From Streptomyces parvus (GTDB lineage Bacteria; Actinomycetota; Actinomycetes; Streptomycetales; Streptomycetaceae), in the NCBI RefSeq assembly GCF_014648875.1, contig NZ_BMRY01000003.1, positions 1 through 64,000 on the forward strand: 64,000 bases of DNA, read 5' to 3'. Below the pieces are notes generated by a model, which was not told the DNA's origin, ran no database searches, and saw only the letters and a program-made list of their open reading frames with translations. Positions 7,717 to 16,691 of this stretch are shown here, in pieces. The position numbers and the translations under genes are program-made. The first letter of the stretch is position 1, and each line of letters starts with the position of its first letter.

Positions 7717-9714
7717 ATGAGCGGTAACGAGCAGCAGGAAGAGCCGCTCGGCGAGATCGCTGCGGCCGACAGGGACACGAAGGCGGACGGACTGTCCGCC
7801 GCGCAGGTGCCGGTCCAGGCCGTGCGCGGCCCGTCGGGCGGCGCGGCCGAGGGCGGCACCGTCCTGCCCGGCCCGTGGCCCCCCGTCGCCGAGGAGGACG
7901 CGTCCGGCGAGGAGGCCGGTACGGGCACCGGCCCGCACGCGGTTCCGCAGCAGCGCGCCGGCCGCAGCGGGGCTCCCGAGGCCGGCCCCTCCGACGCCCG
8001 GCTGATCGAGGACATGCGGGCGGGCGACGACCAGGCCTACGAGGAGCTGTTCCGGCGGCATTCGGGCGCCGTGCTCCGCTACGCCCGCAGCTGCTGCCGG
8101 GACGCGCACACCGCCGACGACCTGACGGCCGAGGTGTTCGCCCGCACGCTCCAGGCCGTACGGGGCGGAAAGGGGCCGACGGAAGCGGTCCGGGCCTATC
8201 TGATGACCGCCGTCCGCCATGTCGCCGCCGCCTGGACCAAGAGCGCCAAGCGGGAGCATCTGGTCGACGACTTCGCGGTGTTCGCCGCGCAGGCGACCCG
8301 TTCCGCCGAGATCTCCGACGACGACACCCTCGAACTCGGCGCCGACGTCCTCGCGATGCACGAGGCCGAGCAGTCGATGGCGATGCAGGCGTTCCGGAGC
8401 CTCCCGGAGCGCTGGCAGGCGGTCCTGTGGCACACGACGGTGGAGGAGGAGTCGCCGAGCGAGATCGCCCCGCTGTTCGGCCTCACCGCCAACGCCACCG
8501 CCGTGCTGGCCAGCCGTGCCCGCGAGGGGCTCAAGCAGGCGTATCTCCAGGCCCACGTCAGCCAGGCGCTCACCACCGGCGGAGACTGCGCGCAGTACGC
8601 CGACCGGCTCGGCGCCCATGCCCGGGGCGGGCTGCGGACCCGGGCCGAACGCGGGCTGCGCAAGCATCTCGACGAGTGTGCCAAGTGCCGGGTGGCCGCG
8701 GGCGAGCTGGACCATGTGAACGCGGGGATTCCGGCGCTGCTGCCCGTCGCGGTCATCGGCTGGTTCGCCGCCGGGTTCTCGCTCAAGGCCGCGGGTGTCG
8801 TGGCCGGCGGTGCGGCCGGGGCCGCCGGGGCGGGTGCCGCCGCCGCGGCCACCGGGTCCGGTTCCACCGGCGGGGCCGCCGGGGGTGCGGCGGCATCCGA
8901 AGGGCTCGGCGCGCCCGCCAAGGCGGGGATCGCCGCCGCCGTGGCGGTGGCCGCCGCGGCCGGTCTGGTCTGGGCACTCGTCGGCGACGACCAGCCGAAG
9001 CCGGAGCCCAAGCCAGTCGCGAAGCCCCCGGCCGTGGCGCCCGCGGTGCCGGCGCCGGAGCCTCCGCCGCCGTCCCCGAAACCTGCTCCGAAGCCGCCGG
9101 CCGCACCCGCGCCCCCGGCGCCGTCCCCGTCCGAGCCGGCGCCGAAGCCGACGCCCACGCCGAGCCCCACGCCCTCGCCCGAGCCGCCGCCGAAGCCCGC
9201 GCCCCCGGCGCCGAGCCCGCCGCCGTCCCCGAAGCCGACGCCGAAACCGCCCGAGCCCGCACCGCCGCCGCCCGCCCCGGAGGTGTACCAGGTCAGCGAG
9301 TTGGCGTATTCCGTGTTCGGCGACCACACCGAGCCGGAAGTGGCGATGGGCCGGAGCAGTTGGATCTGGCAGCGGTCGAACGTGTCGATCGCCTCCACCC
9401 GTTACGCACACGGGGTGACCGTGCACTCCCGCTCCTCGGTGACCATCGAGCTGAACCGGCCGTGCACGCGTTACGAGGCCATGGTCGGGGTGGACGACAT
9501 GACGCTCGGGCTCGGCGCGGTGCGGTTCTCCGTGTTCAACGGGGACGGGGTCCGGCTGTGGCGCTCCCCGGTGATGGAGGGCGGCGAGCCCGCCGTCCCG
9601 GTGAGCGTGGGCATCGCGGGCCAGTCCTCGATCCGCCTCGTGGTGGAGCCGGAGGGGCCGATGGGCGGGGTGGCCCTGGCCGACTGGGCGGAGTCCCGGA
9701 TCAGCTGCGCCTGA
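7717..9714 (+). CDS. ECF sigma factor fused to zinc finger, TM and NPCBM domains
   Basis: About 665 residues; ATG at 7717 follows GGGGG by 8 bases. Parts in order: sigma region 2 (about 100-180, DDLTAEVFARTLQAVRGG), region 4 (about 225-280, ending LASRAREGLKQAYL), a zinc-finger anti-sigma-like motif HLDECAKC (about 316-323), two hydrophobic stretches (about 340-378 and 403-423), a Pro/Lys/Glu-rich stalk (about 425-520), and an NPCBM/NEW2-like carbohydrate-binding module (about 525-665). The layout suggests a membrane-tethered sigma factor whose outer end reads cell-wall or sugar polymer and whose inner end must be released to act. Fused ECF families of this kind are known in actinobacteria; the target genes here are unknown. 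Confidence 0.85.
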   Translation: MSGNEQQEEPLGEIAAADRDTKADGLSAAQVPVQAVRGPSGGAAEGGTVLPGPWPPVAEEDASGEEAGTGTGPHAVPQQRAGRSGAPEAGPSDARLIEDMRAGDDQAYEELFRRHSGAVLRYARSCCRDAHTADDLTAEVFARTLQAVRGGKGPTEAVRAYLMTAVRHVAAAWTKSAKREHLVDDFAVFAAQATRSAEISDDDTLELGADVLAMHEAEQSMAMQAFRSLPERWQAVLWHTTVEEESPSEIAPLFGLTANATAVLASRAREGLKQAYLQAHVSQALTTGGDCAQYADRLGAHARGGLRTRAERGLRKHLDECAKCRVAAGELDHVNAGIPALLPVAVIGWFAAGFSLKAAGVVAGGAAGAAGAGAAAAATGSGSTGGAAGGAAASEGLGAPAKAGIAAAVAVAAAAGLVWALVGDDQPKPEPKPVAKPPAVAPAVPAPEPPPPSPKPAPKPPAAPAPPAPSPSEPAPKPTPTPSPTPSPEPPPKPAPPAPSPPPSPKPTPKPPEPAPPPPAPEVYQVSELAYSVFGDHTEPEVAMGRSSWIWQRSNVSIASTRYAHGVTVHSRSSVTIELNRPCTRYEAMVGVDDMTLGLGAVRFSVFNGDGVRLWRSPVMEGGEPAVPVSVGIAGQSSIRLVVEPEGPMGGVALADWAESRISCA

Positions 9715-9753
9715 GCCGTACGCGCGCCGCACCTCCTCGACGGCGGATTCCGG

Positions 9754-11856
9754 TCAGGGCTGGAGTGTGCGCCGGGCGGGGATCACTCCGCCCGCGACCG
9801 CGCGCTGGCGCGGGGCCGCCGTGCCCGTCCAGCAGGTGCCGCGGCGGGTCACCAGGCGGCGCAGCCACAGTTCGGTGGAGGCCAGGTCCGCCAGGCCGTC
9901 CAGGGGCAGCGGTTCGCCCTCGGACGCGGCTCGCAGGGCCTTGCGGACCACCCGGGCCTCGACCAGGCCCGCGTCCGCCAGCAGCGGGGCGTCGAACAGG
10001 GCCATCAGCTCGGGCAGCGCGGTGCGCAGGCCGGTCCGGGTGACGGCGGTGGAGGTGGCCTGGGAGGGCGTGCCCCAGCCGGGCGGCAGATCGTGGATGC
10101 CCGCCCCGCCGAGCACCCGGCGCAGGATCGCGGCCCGTGCGCCGGGCTGGACGCGCAGCGACTCGGGCAGGGCGCGGGCCGCCCGGACGACCTGGTTGTC
10201 GAGGAACGGGGCGTGCAGCCGCTGGCTGCGGATCTCGGCCGCCTGCTCCAGGATGCGGTGATCGGCGGCGGCGCGGGCGAGGGTGGCGCGGGCGCGGGCC
10301 TCGCCGGGGCGCTGCACGGAGGTGGGGCGGATCGCCGCCTCCTGGAGACGAACCGATACTTCGGCCAGTGCTTCCCCCGTCAGCCAGCGCGCCGCCGGCC
10401 CCGGGCGCGACCAGGCGAGGGCCGCGAGCGAGGCGTCGGCGGGGGTGGCGAGGTCGGGGGCGTGACGGTTGGCGTCGGGGAGGAGCCCGGCGGCGGACTC
10501 CAGGCCGGTGCGGTACGACGTACGGGCCAGGCGGCGCGCGGCGCGGTAGACCGTGAGCGGGACGAACAGCGAGTGCGCCGTGGGGCCTTCGGCCTTGGTG
10601 AGGGCGGCGACGGGGCGCAGGAGGTGGCGTCTGCGCCGGTCCATCAGGAGGTCGGCGAGGCGGGCCGGGTGGGCGTCCAGGACCTGCCGGGCCCCGGTCC
10701 CGACGAGGTGGTCGGCGCTGCCGGCGGAGAGCCGGCGGCGGTGGCGTTCGGCGAGGACGAGGGAGGGTGCCGGTTCGTCGGTGAGCGCGCCGGTCTCCAA
10801 CGAGGCGTACGGCAGGGCCTCTTCGCCCGCCGCGACGACGACGTGGTGCAGGCGCGGGTTGGCGGCGATGGAGCGGGCCCGCTCCATCTCGTCCTCGTTG
10901 CCGCGGGTGGTGAGGTCGTTGAAGGTGACGGCGAGGAGCCGCTCCCCCGCGCCGGTGCCGTGGCCGAGGAGGGTGCCGGGCAGTCCGGGCAGTCCGGAGG
11001 CGAGCAGGGCGAGGGTGGCGGACGCGCTGCCTCCGGAGAGGTCGGCGCCGATGCCCGCGACGGGTCCGCCCCGGGCCGCGCGGCGGTCGGCGGGGCCCAT
11101 GCCGGGGACGGGACCCGGGTCCGGCGGCATGCTCTCCGGCGCGTGGCGCGGGGCCGTGAGCCGGGCGCGTACGGCTTCGACGAGCGCGTCCCGTACCCCC
11201 TCCACCGCGTGCACCGGGTCGGCCTGGGGTGCGGCGACGGCGAGCGAGGCGACGGCCTCGTACCCGGTGATCTCCCGCGAGCCCTCGCGGAGGATCAGCG
11301 CGTGGCCCGGCGGGACCCGCCGCACGCCCTCGTACGGCGTGCCGTCTCCGAGGGCCTCGGGGGTCTCCGGGCAGGCGAGCAGGGCGGCGAGGTGCCCGAT
11401 GTCGAGCTGGGCCTCGATGAGGTCGGCGAGCGGCAGGGCGGCGGTGGCGTAGGCGGTGCCGCCGGCCCAGGGGGTGTGGAAGACGGGCCGGGCTCCGGCG
11501 AGGTCGCCCGCGACGGTGATGCGGCGGCCGATCTGGACGACGGCGGTGTAACTGCCGGGCCAGGCCGTGAGATGGCGCATCGCGCCGCCGCGTGCGGCGA
11601 GCAGCCCGACGCGCAGCTGTTCGTCGGTGGCGCCGCAGCAGCCGAGGACCGCGAGGCGGGCGGTGGGGGCGCCTTCGGGGGTCGCGACGCCGATGACGCG
11701 GATCTCGTCGGGGCGCCAGTCGCCGACCGCCCACAGCGGATCCGGGTCGCCCCACAGGAGTTGGGAGCCCACGGGGTGAACCGTGCGCCCCTCTCCGCCG
11801 TTTCCGACGGTGCCGAAGCTCGCGGCGATACTGCTCCATCCCACCAACCAACGCAT
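9754..11856 (-). CDS. asparagine-synthetase-like protein (degenerate)
   Basis: About 700 residues from ATG 11856 (MRWLVGW start). The N-terminal third resembles the class II glutaminase fold, but the residue after Met is Arg, not the catalytic Cys, so it should not use glutamine. The C-terminal half resembles the asparagine synthetase/lasso-cyclase ATP-pyrophosphatase fold. Its PP-loop reads DLSGGSASAT where active enzymes have SGGxDS, so the usual Asp is missing. No lasso precursor, RRE protein or transglutaminase-like protease is nearby. It is convergent with the sigma-factor gene (39-base gap). It could be a scaffold, a sensor or an amide ligase with changed chemistry; function unknown. 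Confidence 0.75.
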   Translation of the reverse strand: MRWLVGWSSIAASFGTVGNGGEGRTVHPVGSQLLWGDPDPLWAVGDWRPDEIRVIGVATPEGAPTARLAVLGCCGATDEQLRVGLLAARGGAMRHLTAWPGSYTAVVQIGRRITVAGDLAGARPVFHTPWAGGTAYATAALPLADLIEAQLDIGHLAALLACPETPEALGDGTPYEGVRRVPPGHALILREGSREITGYEAVASLAVAAPQADPVHAVEGVRDALVEAVRARLTAPRHAPESMPPDPGPVPGMGPADRRAARGGPVAGIGADLSGGSASATLALLASGLPGLPGTLLGHGTGAGERLLAVTFNDLTTRGNEDEMERARSIAANPRLHHVVVAAGEEALPYASLETGALTDEPAPSLVLAERHRRRLSAGSADHLVGTGARQVLDAHPARLADLLMDRRRRHLLRPVAALTKAEGPTAHSLFVPLTVYRAARRLARTSYRTGLESAAGLLPDANRHAPDLATPADASLAALAWSRPGPAARWLTGEALAEVSVRLQEAAIRPTSVQRPGEARARATLARAAADHRILEQAAEIRSQRLHAPFLDNQVVRAARALPESLRVQPGARAAILRRVLGGAGIHDLPPGWGTPSQATSTAVTRTGLRTALPELMALFDAPLLADAGLVEARVVRKALRAASEGEPLPLDGLADLASTELWLRRLVTRRGTCWTGTAAPRQRAVAGGVIPARRTLQP

Positions 11857-12709
11857 CGCCGCCTCCACAGGCTGTGGACAAACGGCGCACGAGATGAGCG
11901 AAAACGCCGCTGCGGGACATGCTGCCACGACAACGCCGCAGGAGAGGGTGTACGGGCAGCGCACGCCGGAAGAGCATGCGCCCCTGGCAAAGGCCCGACG
12001 CGGTCTTCACCGCGGCGACAGCAACGGAACTGCCGGTTCCGGGAGTTGTCGAGGCCGGGCCGTGCGGTCACCGCGCCGCCCCGGCCCGCTCCCCGAGGCA
12101 GGGGAGGGGCCGGCGCCGCCCGGAAACAGCGGCGATATCCGGCCATAGTCGGACCGTTGGCCAGACCCTGACCGGACCGTCGCTATTCGGCCATTCTCTC
12201 GAAGTGTCGCCCTGCGCGCATACCGCGCCGCGCCCCCCTGGCGACTCCTCCACGCACAGTCCGGGAGGTGGGCCTCACCTCCCGGACCGGTCCGCCGCCC
12301 GCGGGGAATGGAGCGGCGGTTTCCCCCAGCCCACTGAGTCCAGTGCAGCGGGCCGACCCACGCAGGACTCAGCCAAGCGCCACGCGACGGGACGGGCCAG
12401 AGCGCACGGCCGGGCGCACGGCCACACACCGGGAGCACGCCGCACCCCGGCCCGTAACCCCCGCCCCGAACACCCGGACCGCCCGCACGGACAACAATCC
12501 CGCCATCCGGACGTCTGCCCCTTAACGGTAGGGATAGGGAGAACTACGCTGTGTTCACTGGTGTTCTCGACAGGGGGCATATTCCTCGGGGCTCGGCCAC
12601 ATGCGTGTGCAGGCGGAGTACGAGGGTTCGAACCTGGGGAGGCATCGGTACGAATGCCGCGCGCCGTCCTCGGTGACGCGGCGGCCGTCTGTGTGTCGAG
12701 GGGTGGCGC
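11857..12709. other. long divergent intergenic region
   Basis: 853 bases between two divergent genes. Open frames of up to 300 codons cross it, but they are Pro/Arg-rich, lack ribosome-binding sites and overlap one another on both strands, so I do not call a gene. The right end contains a possible promoter for the next gene: TTAACG (12522-12527), 17-base spacer, TACGCT (12545-12550). A small peptide gene cannot be excluded by eye. Confidence 0.4.
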
Positions 12710-14287
12710 ATGTCCAGGGAGCAACGCGGGCCGAACGAGAAGCTCGGCACGGTTCTCGCCCTCGCGGGAATCAGCAACGCCGGGCTCGCCCGGCGGGTCA
12801 ACGACCTCGGAGCACAGCGCGGTCTGACACTTCGCTACGACAAGACCTCGGTGGCCCGGTGGGTCGCCAAGGGGATGGTGCCGCAGGGCGCGGCGCCGCA
12901 TCTCATCGCCGCGGCGATCGGGGCCAAGCTCGGCCGCCCGGTGCCGCTGCACGAGATCGGCCTCGCCGACGCGGACCCGGCCCCCGAGGTCGGTCTCGCC
13001 TTCCCCCGGGACGTGGGCGAGGCGGTCCGGTCGGCGACCGAGCTGTACCGGCTGGATCTGGCCGGGCGGCGGGGCGGCGGCGGGATCTGGCAGTCCCTGG
13101 CGGGATCCTTCTCGGTGAGCGCCTACGCGACGCCCGCTTCCCGCTGGCTGATAACCCCCGCCGACCCGTCGGTGGCCCGGGACCCGACGGCGGCGCAGGC
13201 GGCGGTCCTCGGAGCGCGCGGTGGCGGATCCGAAGGCCCCGGCACGGCCGGAACCCAGGGGCCGGGGGCCGCACCGGACGCCCGGGGCGCACACATCCTC
13301 CACACCGGCGGCACGGCGGGCTCCGTCCCCGTACAGCCGGGGCCCGAGTCCGCGGCGGACGCCTCGCCGCTGCGGGTCGGCCACAGCGATGTGTCGAAGC
13401 TGCGCGAGGCGGCCCAGGACGCCCGGCGCTGGGACTCCAAGTACGGCGGCGGCGACTGGCGTTCCTCCATGGTTCCCGAGTGCTTACGCGTCGACGCCGC
13501 ACCCCTGCTCCTCGGCTCGTACACCGACGAGGTCGGACGGGCCCTGTTCGGCGCCTCCGCCGAGCTGACCCGGCTGGCCGGCTGGATGGCCTTCGACACC
13601 GGCCAGCAGGAGGCCGCCCAGCGCTACTACATCCAGGCCCTGCGCCTGGCCCGGGCCGCCGCCGACGTCCCGCTCGGCGGCTATGTCCTCGCCTCGATGT
13701 CCCTCCAGGCGACCTACCGCGGCTTCGCCGACGAGGGCGTCGACCTCGCCCAGGCCGCCGTCGAGCGCAACCGGGGTCTCGCCACCGCCCGCACCATGAG
13801 CTTCTTCCGGCTGGTGGAGGCCCGCGCCCATGCGAAGGCCGGCGACGCACCGGCCGCGGGGGCCGCGCTCAAGGGCGCCGAGAGCTGGCTGGAGCGGTCC
13901 CGGGCGGGCGACGCCGATCCGTCCTGGCTCGGCTTCTACGGCTACGACCGGTTCGCCGCCGACGCCGCCGAGTGCTACCGGGACCTGAAGGCCCCCCGCC
14001 AGGTGCGGCGCTTCACCGAGCAGGCGCTGTCCCGGCCGACCGAGGAGTTCGTCCGCAGCCACGGACTGCGGCTCGTCGTCTCCGCCGTCGCCGAGCTGGA
14101 GTCGGGCAATCTGGACGCGGCCTGCGCCGCGGGCACCCGGGCGGTGGAGGTCGCGGGCCGGATCTCCTCGGCCCGCACCACGGAGTACGTCCGCGATCTG
14201 CTGCACCGCCTGGAGCCGTACGGGGACGAGCCCCGCGTCGCGGAGCTGCGCGAGCGGGCCCGCCCGCTGCTGGTCTCCCAGGCCTGA
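12710..14287 (+). CDS. NsdA-like sporulation-associated protein
   Basis: 525 residues; ATG preceded by GAGGGG. The N terminus (about 10-75) looks like a helix-turn-helix domain ([22 protein letters not shown]). The C-terminal 280 residues are helical, with TPR-like repeats (for example LYRLDL and [20 protein letters not shown]). This pattern matches the NsdA family and the S. coelicolor sporulation-associated protein at the same locus (SCO4114, from memory), which affect differentiation and antibiotic production. Codon 259 (13484-13486) is TTA, so full translation should need the bldA tRNA. A Gly/Thr-rich linker lies at about 165-210. A terminator hairpin follows the stop. Confidence 0.75.
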   Translation: MSREQRGPNEKLGTVLALAGISNAGLARRVNDLGAQRGLTLRYDKTSVARWVAKGMVPQGAAPHLIAAAIGAKLGRPVPLHEIGLADADPAPEVGLAFPRDVGEAVRSATELYRLDLAGRRGGGGIWQSLAGSFSVSAYATPASRWLITPADPSVARDPTAAQAAVLGARGGGSEGPGTAGTQGPGAAPDARGAHILHTGGTAGSVPVQPGPESAADASPLRVGHSDVSKLREAAQDARRWDSKYGGGDWRSSMVPECLRVDAAPLLLGSYTDEVGRALFGASAELTRLAGWMAFDTGQQEAAQRYYIQALRLARAAADVPLGGYVLASMSLQATYRGFADEGVDLAQAAVERNRGLATARTMSFFRLVEARAHAKAGDAPAAGAALKGAESWLERSRAGDADPSWLGFYGYDRFAADAAECYRDLKAPRQVRRFTEQALSRPTEEFVRSHGLRLVVSAVAELESGNLDAACAAGTRAVEVAGRISSARTTEYVRDLLHRLEPYGDEPRVAELRERARPLLVSQA

Positions 14288-14294
14288 ACGGGAC

Positions 14295-14334
14295 GCACAC
14301 TCCGCCCACCGGGCAGGTGCCGGGCGGAGTGTGC
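14295..14334 (+). terminator. rho-independent-like terminator
   Basis: Perfect 13-base inverted repeat, GCACACTCCGCCC (14295-14307) and GGGCGGAGTGTGC (14322-14334), 14-base loop, just after the NsdA-like gene. There is no U tract, as is common in Streptomyces. It overlaps the earliest possible start codon of the next frame, which argues against that start. Confidence 0.75.
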
Positions 14335-14408
14335 GCCACGCCCTGCCCATCTCGGGTTTGAGCCGGTTGTCAGTGGGTCAGTGCACTATCGGGGTGGGAG
14401 GTGGCGTG

Positions 14409-15665
14409 ATGATGACGCACGCGGCGTACGACTGCGATGTGCTGGTGATCGGCGGCGGGATCGTCGGTCTGTCGACCGCGTATGCGCTGACCCGGGCGGC
14501 TCCGGGCACCCGGGTCACGGTCCTGGAGAAGGAGCGCGGCCCCGCCCGCCACCAGACCGGCCGCAACAGCGGCGTGATCCACAGCGGCATCTACTACCGC
14601 CCCGGCTCCCTCAAGGCGCGGTACGCGCTGCGCGGCTCGGCGGAGCTCGCGGACTTCTGCGCGGAGCACGGAATCGCCCACGCCACCACCGGCAAGCTGA
14701 TCGTCGCCACCGAGCGCTCCGAGCTGCCCCGGCTGCACGCCCTGGTGCAGCGCGGCCGCGAGCACGGGCTGCCCGTGCGGGAGCTGGGCCCGGCCCAGAT
14801 CGCGGAGCACGAGCCGGAGGTCCGGGGCCTGGCGGCGATCCGGGTCGGCACGACGGGCGTCTGCGACTTCACCGCCGTGGCCACCCGCTTCGCGACCGAG
14901 GTCACGGCGGCGGGCGGCATCGTGCGGTACGGGGCGGAGGTCACCGCGATAGACCGGCGCCCCTGGGGCGTCGCGGTGCGCACGGCGGACGGCCTGGTAG
15001 TCCGGGCCCGGGTGCTCGTCAACTGCGCGGGGCTGCACTGCGACCGGGTGGCCCGCCTCGCCGGGGACGACCCGGGGGTGCGGATCGTGCCGTTCCGGGG
15101 TGAGTACTACGCGCTGGCCCGCCCCGAGCTGGTGCGCGGTCTGGTCTACCCGGTGCCGGACCCGGCGTTCCCCTTCCTCGGCGTCCACCTCACCCGGGGC
15201 TTCGACGGCTCCGTCCACGTCGGGCCGAACGCGGTCCCCGCCCTGGCCCGCGAGGGATACACCTGGCCCCAGGTCCGCCCCGCCGAACTGCTGTCCACGC
15301 TGAGCTGGCCGGGCACCTGGCAGATCGCCCGCCGCCACTGGCGTTACGGGGCGGGCGAGGTGCACCGCTCGCTGTCCCGGTCCGCGTTCACCCGGGCCGT
15401 CCAGCGGCTGCTGCCCGCCGTCACCGAGGACGATCTGCGCCCGTCGCCCGCCGGGGTGCGGGCCCAGGCGGTGCTGCGGGACGGCACGCTGGTCGACGAC
15501 TTCCTGATCCGCGAGGCCCCGCACACCGTGCATGTGCTCAACGCCCCGTCGCCCGCCGCGACGGCGTGCCTGCCCATCGGACGGGAGGTGGCGCGGCTCG
15601 CGCTGCGCCGGGCTCGGGGGACGGGGTGGAAGCCGCCCGCCGTAGAATCCGGTCATTGTGTCTGA
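14409..15665 (+). CDS. lhgO: FAD oxidoreductase, L-2-hydroxyglutarate oxidase-like
   Basis: 418 residues from ATG 14409, 7 bases after GGAGG. The N terminus has the FAD Rossmann motif VLVIGGGIVGLSTAYAL, then the LhgO signature HQTGRNSGVIHSGIYY (about residues 44-60), and near the end a conserved HVLNAPSPAATACLPIG FAD-contact block. LhgO/YgaF enzymes oxidise L-2-hydroxyglutarate to 2-oxoglutarate, passing electrons to the quinone pool. The stop overlaps the trmB start by 8 bases, so the two are translationally coupled. A related 2-hydroxyacid oxidase activity is possible. Confidence 0.82.
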   Translation: MMTHAAYDCDVLVIGGGIVGLSTAYALTRAAPGTRVTVLEKERGPARHQTGRNSGVIHSGIYYRPGSLKARYALRGSAELADFCAEHGIAHATTGKLIVATERSELPRLHALVQRGREHGLPVRELGPAQIAEHEPEVRGLAAIRVGTTGVCDFTAVATRFATEVTAAGGIVRYGAEVTAIDRRPWGVAVRTADGLVVRARVLVNCAGLHCDRVARLAGDDPGVRIVPFRGEYYALARPELVRGLVYPVPDPAFPFLGVHLTRGFDGSVHVGPNAVPALAREGYTWPQVRPAELLSTLSWPGTWQIARRHWRYGAGEVHRSLSRSAFTRAVQRLLPAVTEDDLRPSPAGVRAQAVLRDGTLVDDFLIREAPHTVHVLNAPSPAATACLPIGREVARLALRRARGTGWKPPAVESGHCV

Positions 15666-16521
15666 GCAGCCCCTGAACCCCACGCCCGCCGGATCCCACG
15701 ACGCCGACGTCACATCCGACGCCACGTCCGACCCCTCGGCCGCCGACGAAGCCGCCGCGCTGCGGGCCGCCTCCTTCGAGCGGGCGCGCCGGCTGCGCAT
15801 GGAGCCGCGCTTCCCCGGCGGCCCCGCCGCCGACCCGGCCGGTTCGCACCACGAGCGCCGGATCCGCAGCTTCCAGCCGCGCCGCAGCCGGGTCACCACC
15901 GGCCAGCAGGAGTCCCTGGAGCGGCTGTGGCCCACGTGGGGCCTGGACATCGACGGCAAGCGGGTCCTCGATCTGGCCGAGCTGTTCGACGGGCTGCCCG
16001 TGGTCCTGGAGATCGGCTTCGGCATGGGCGAGGCCACCGCGCAGATGGCGGCCGACGACCCGGGCACCGGCATCCTCGCGGTCGACGTCCACACCCCCGG
16101 CCAGGGCAATCTGCTGGGCCTCGCGGACAAGGCCGGCTCGACGAACGTACGGGTGGCCAACGGCGACGCGGTCATCCTGCTGCGCGAGATGCTGGCCCCC
16201 GAGTCCCTCGACGGCCTGCGGGTCTACTTCCCCGACCCGTGGCCCAAGGCCCGGCACCACAAGCGGCGGCTCATCCAGCCCGAGTTCCTGGACCTGGTGG
16301 CCCCGGTGCTGAAGCCCGGCGCGATCGTCCACTGCGCCACGGACTGGGAGCCGTACGCCGAGCAGATGCTGGAGGTGCTCACCGCGCACCCCCGCTTCGA
16401 GAACACCGCGGCCGACGGCGGCTACGCCCCGCGTCCCGCGTTCCGGCCGCTCACCCGCTTCGAGGGTCAGGGCCTGGACAAGGGCCACGTCGTCCACGAC
16501 CTGCTGTTCGCCCGCGTCTGA
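15658..16521 (+). CDS. trmB: tRNA (guanine-N7)-methyltransferase
   Basis: 287 residues, GTG start inside the end of the oxidase gene. The core (about 85-280) has the SAM-binding motif VLEIGFGMGEAT, the TrmB block VYFPDPWPKARHHKRRL, and the C-terminal TRFEGQG-type signature TRFEGQGLDKGH. TrmB makes m7G46 in the variable loop of many tRNAs using S-adenosylmethionine, in the cytoplasm. The first 80 residues are a low-complexity extension rich in Ala/Asp/Pro, common in actinobacterial versions. Alternative internal starts would remove only this tail. Confidence 0.93.
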   Translation: MSEQPLNPTPAGSHDADVTSDATSDPSAADEAAALRAASFERARRLRMEPRFPGGPAADPAGSHHERRIRSFQPRRSRVTTGQQESLERLWPTWGLDIDGKRVLDLAELFDGLPVVLEIGFGMGEATAQMAADDPGTGILAVDVHTPGQGNLLGLADKAGSTNVRVANGDAVILLREMLAPESLDGLRVYFPDPWPKARHHKRRLIQPEFLDLVAPVLKPGAIVHCATDWEPYAEQMLEVLTAHPRFENTAADGGYAPRPAFRPLTRFEGQGLDKGHVVHDLLFARV

Positions 16522-16640
16522 CGCACCGGCCGGCAGCCGGGCGCCGTGCCTCACGCACCGGCCGGCAGCCGGGCGCCGTGCCTCACGCACCGGCCGGCAG
16601 CCGGGCGCCGCGTCTCACGCACCGGCCGGCAGCCGGGCGA
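16521..16640 (+). repeat. 32-base tandem repeat, about 3.7 copies
   Basis: A 32-base unit beginning ACGCACCGGCCGGCAGCCGG is repeated head to tail from the trmB stop codon, with copies starting at 16521, 16553, 16585 and 16617 (the last is partial). Copies 1 and 2 are identical and copy 3 differs at two bases. Each contains CCGGC/GCCGG half-sites that can pair, so the array may act as a terminator or be a slippage product. There are no unique spacers, so it is not a CRISPR array. Confidence 0.9.
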
Positions 16641-16691
16641 TGGCCGGATGCGCCGTCGCCGGGTGTCAGTGCTCCTCGTTAGGGTCGAGAG

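Noticed and set aside
9754..12709. A lasso-peptide cluster around the asparagine-synthetase-like gene
   Set aside because: No precursor peptide, RRE protein, transglutaminase-like protease or exporter could be seen next to it, and the PP-loop is degenerate.
11919..12827. 302-codon frame across the divergent gap and into the NsdA-like gene
   Set aside because: Low-complexity composition, no ribosome-binding site, and overlap with the clearly coding start at 12710.
16521..16640. CRISPR array
   Set aside because: Units are adjacent with no unique spacers and no cas genes are present.
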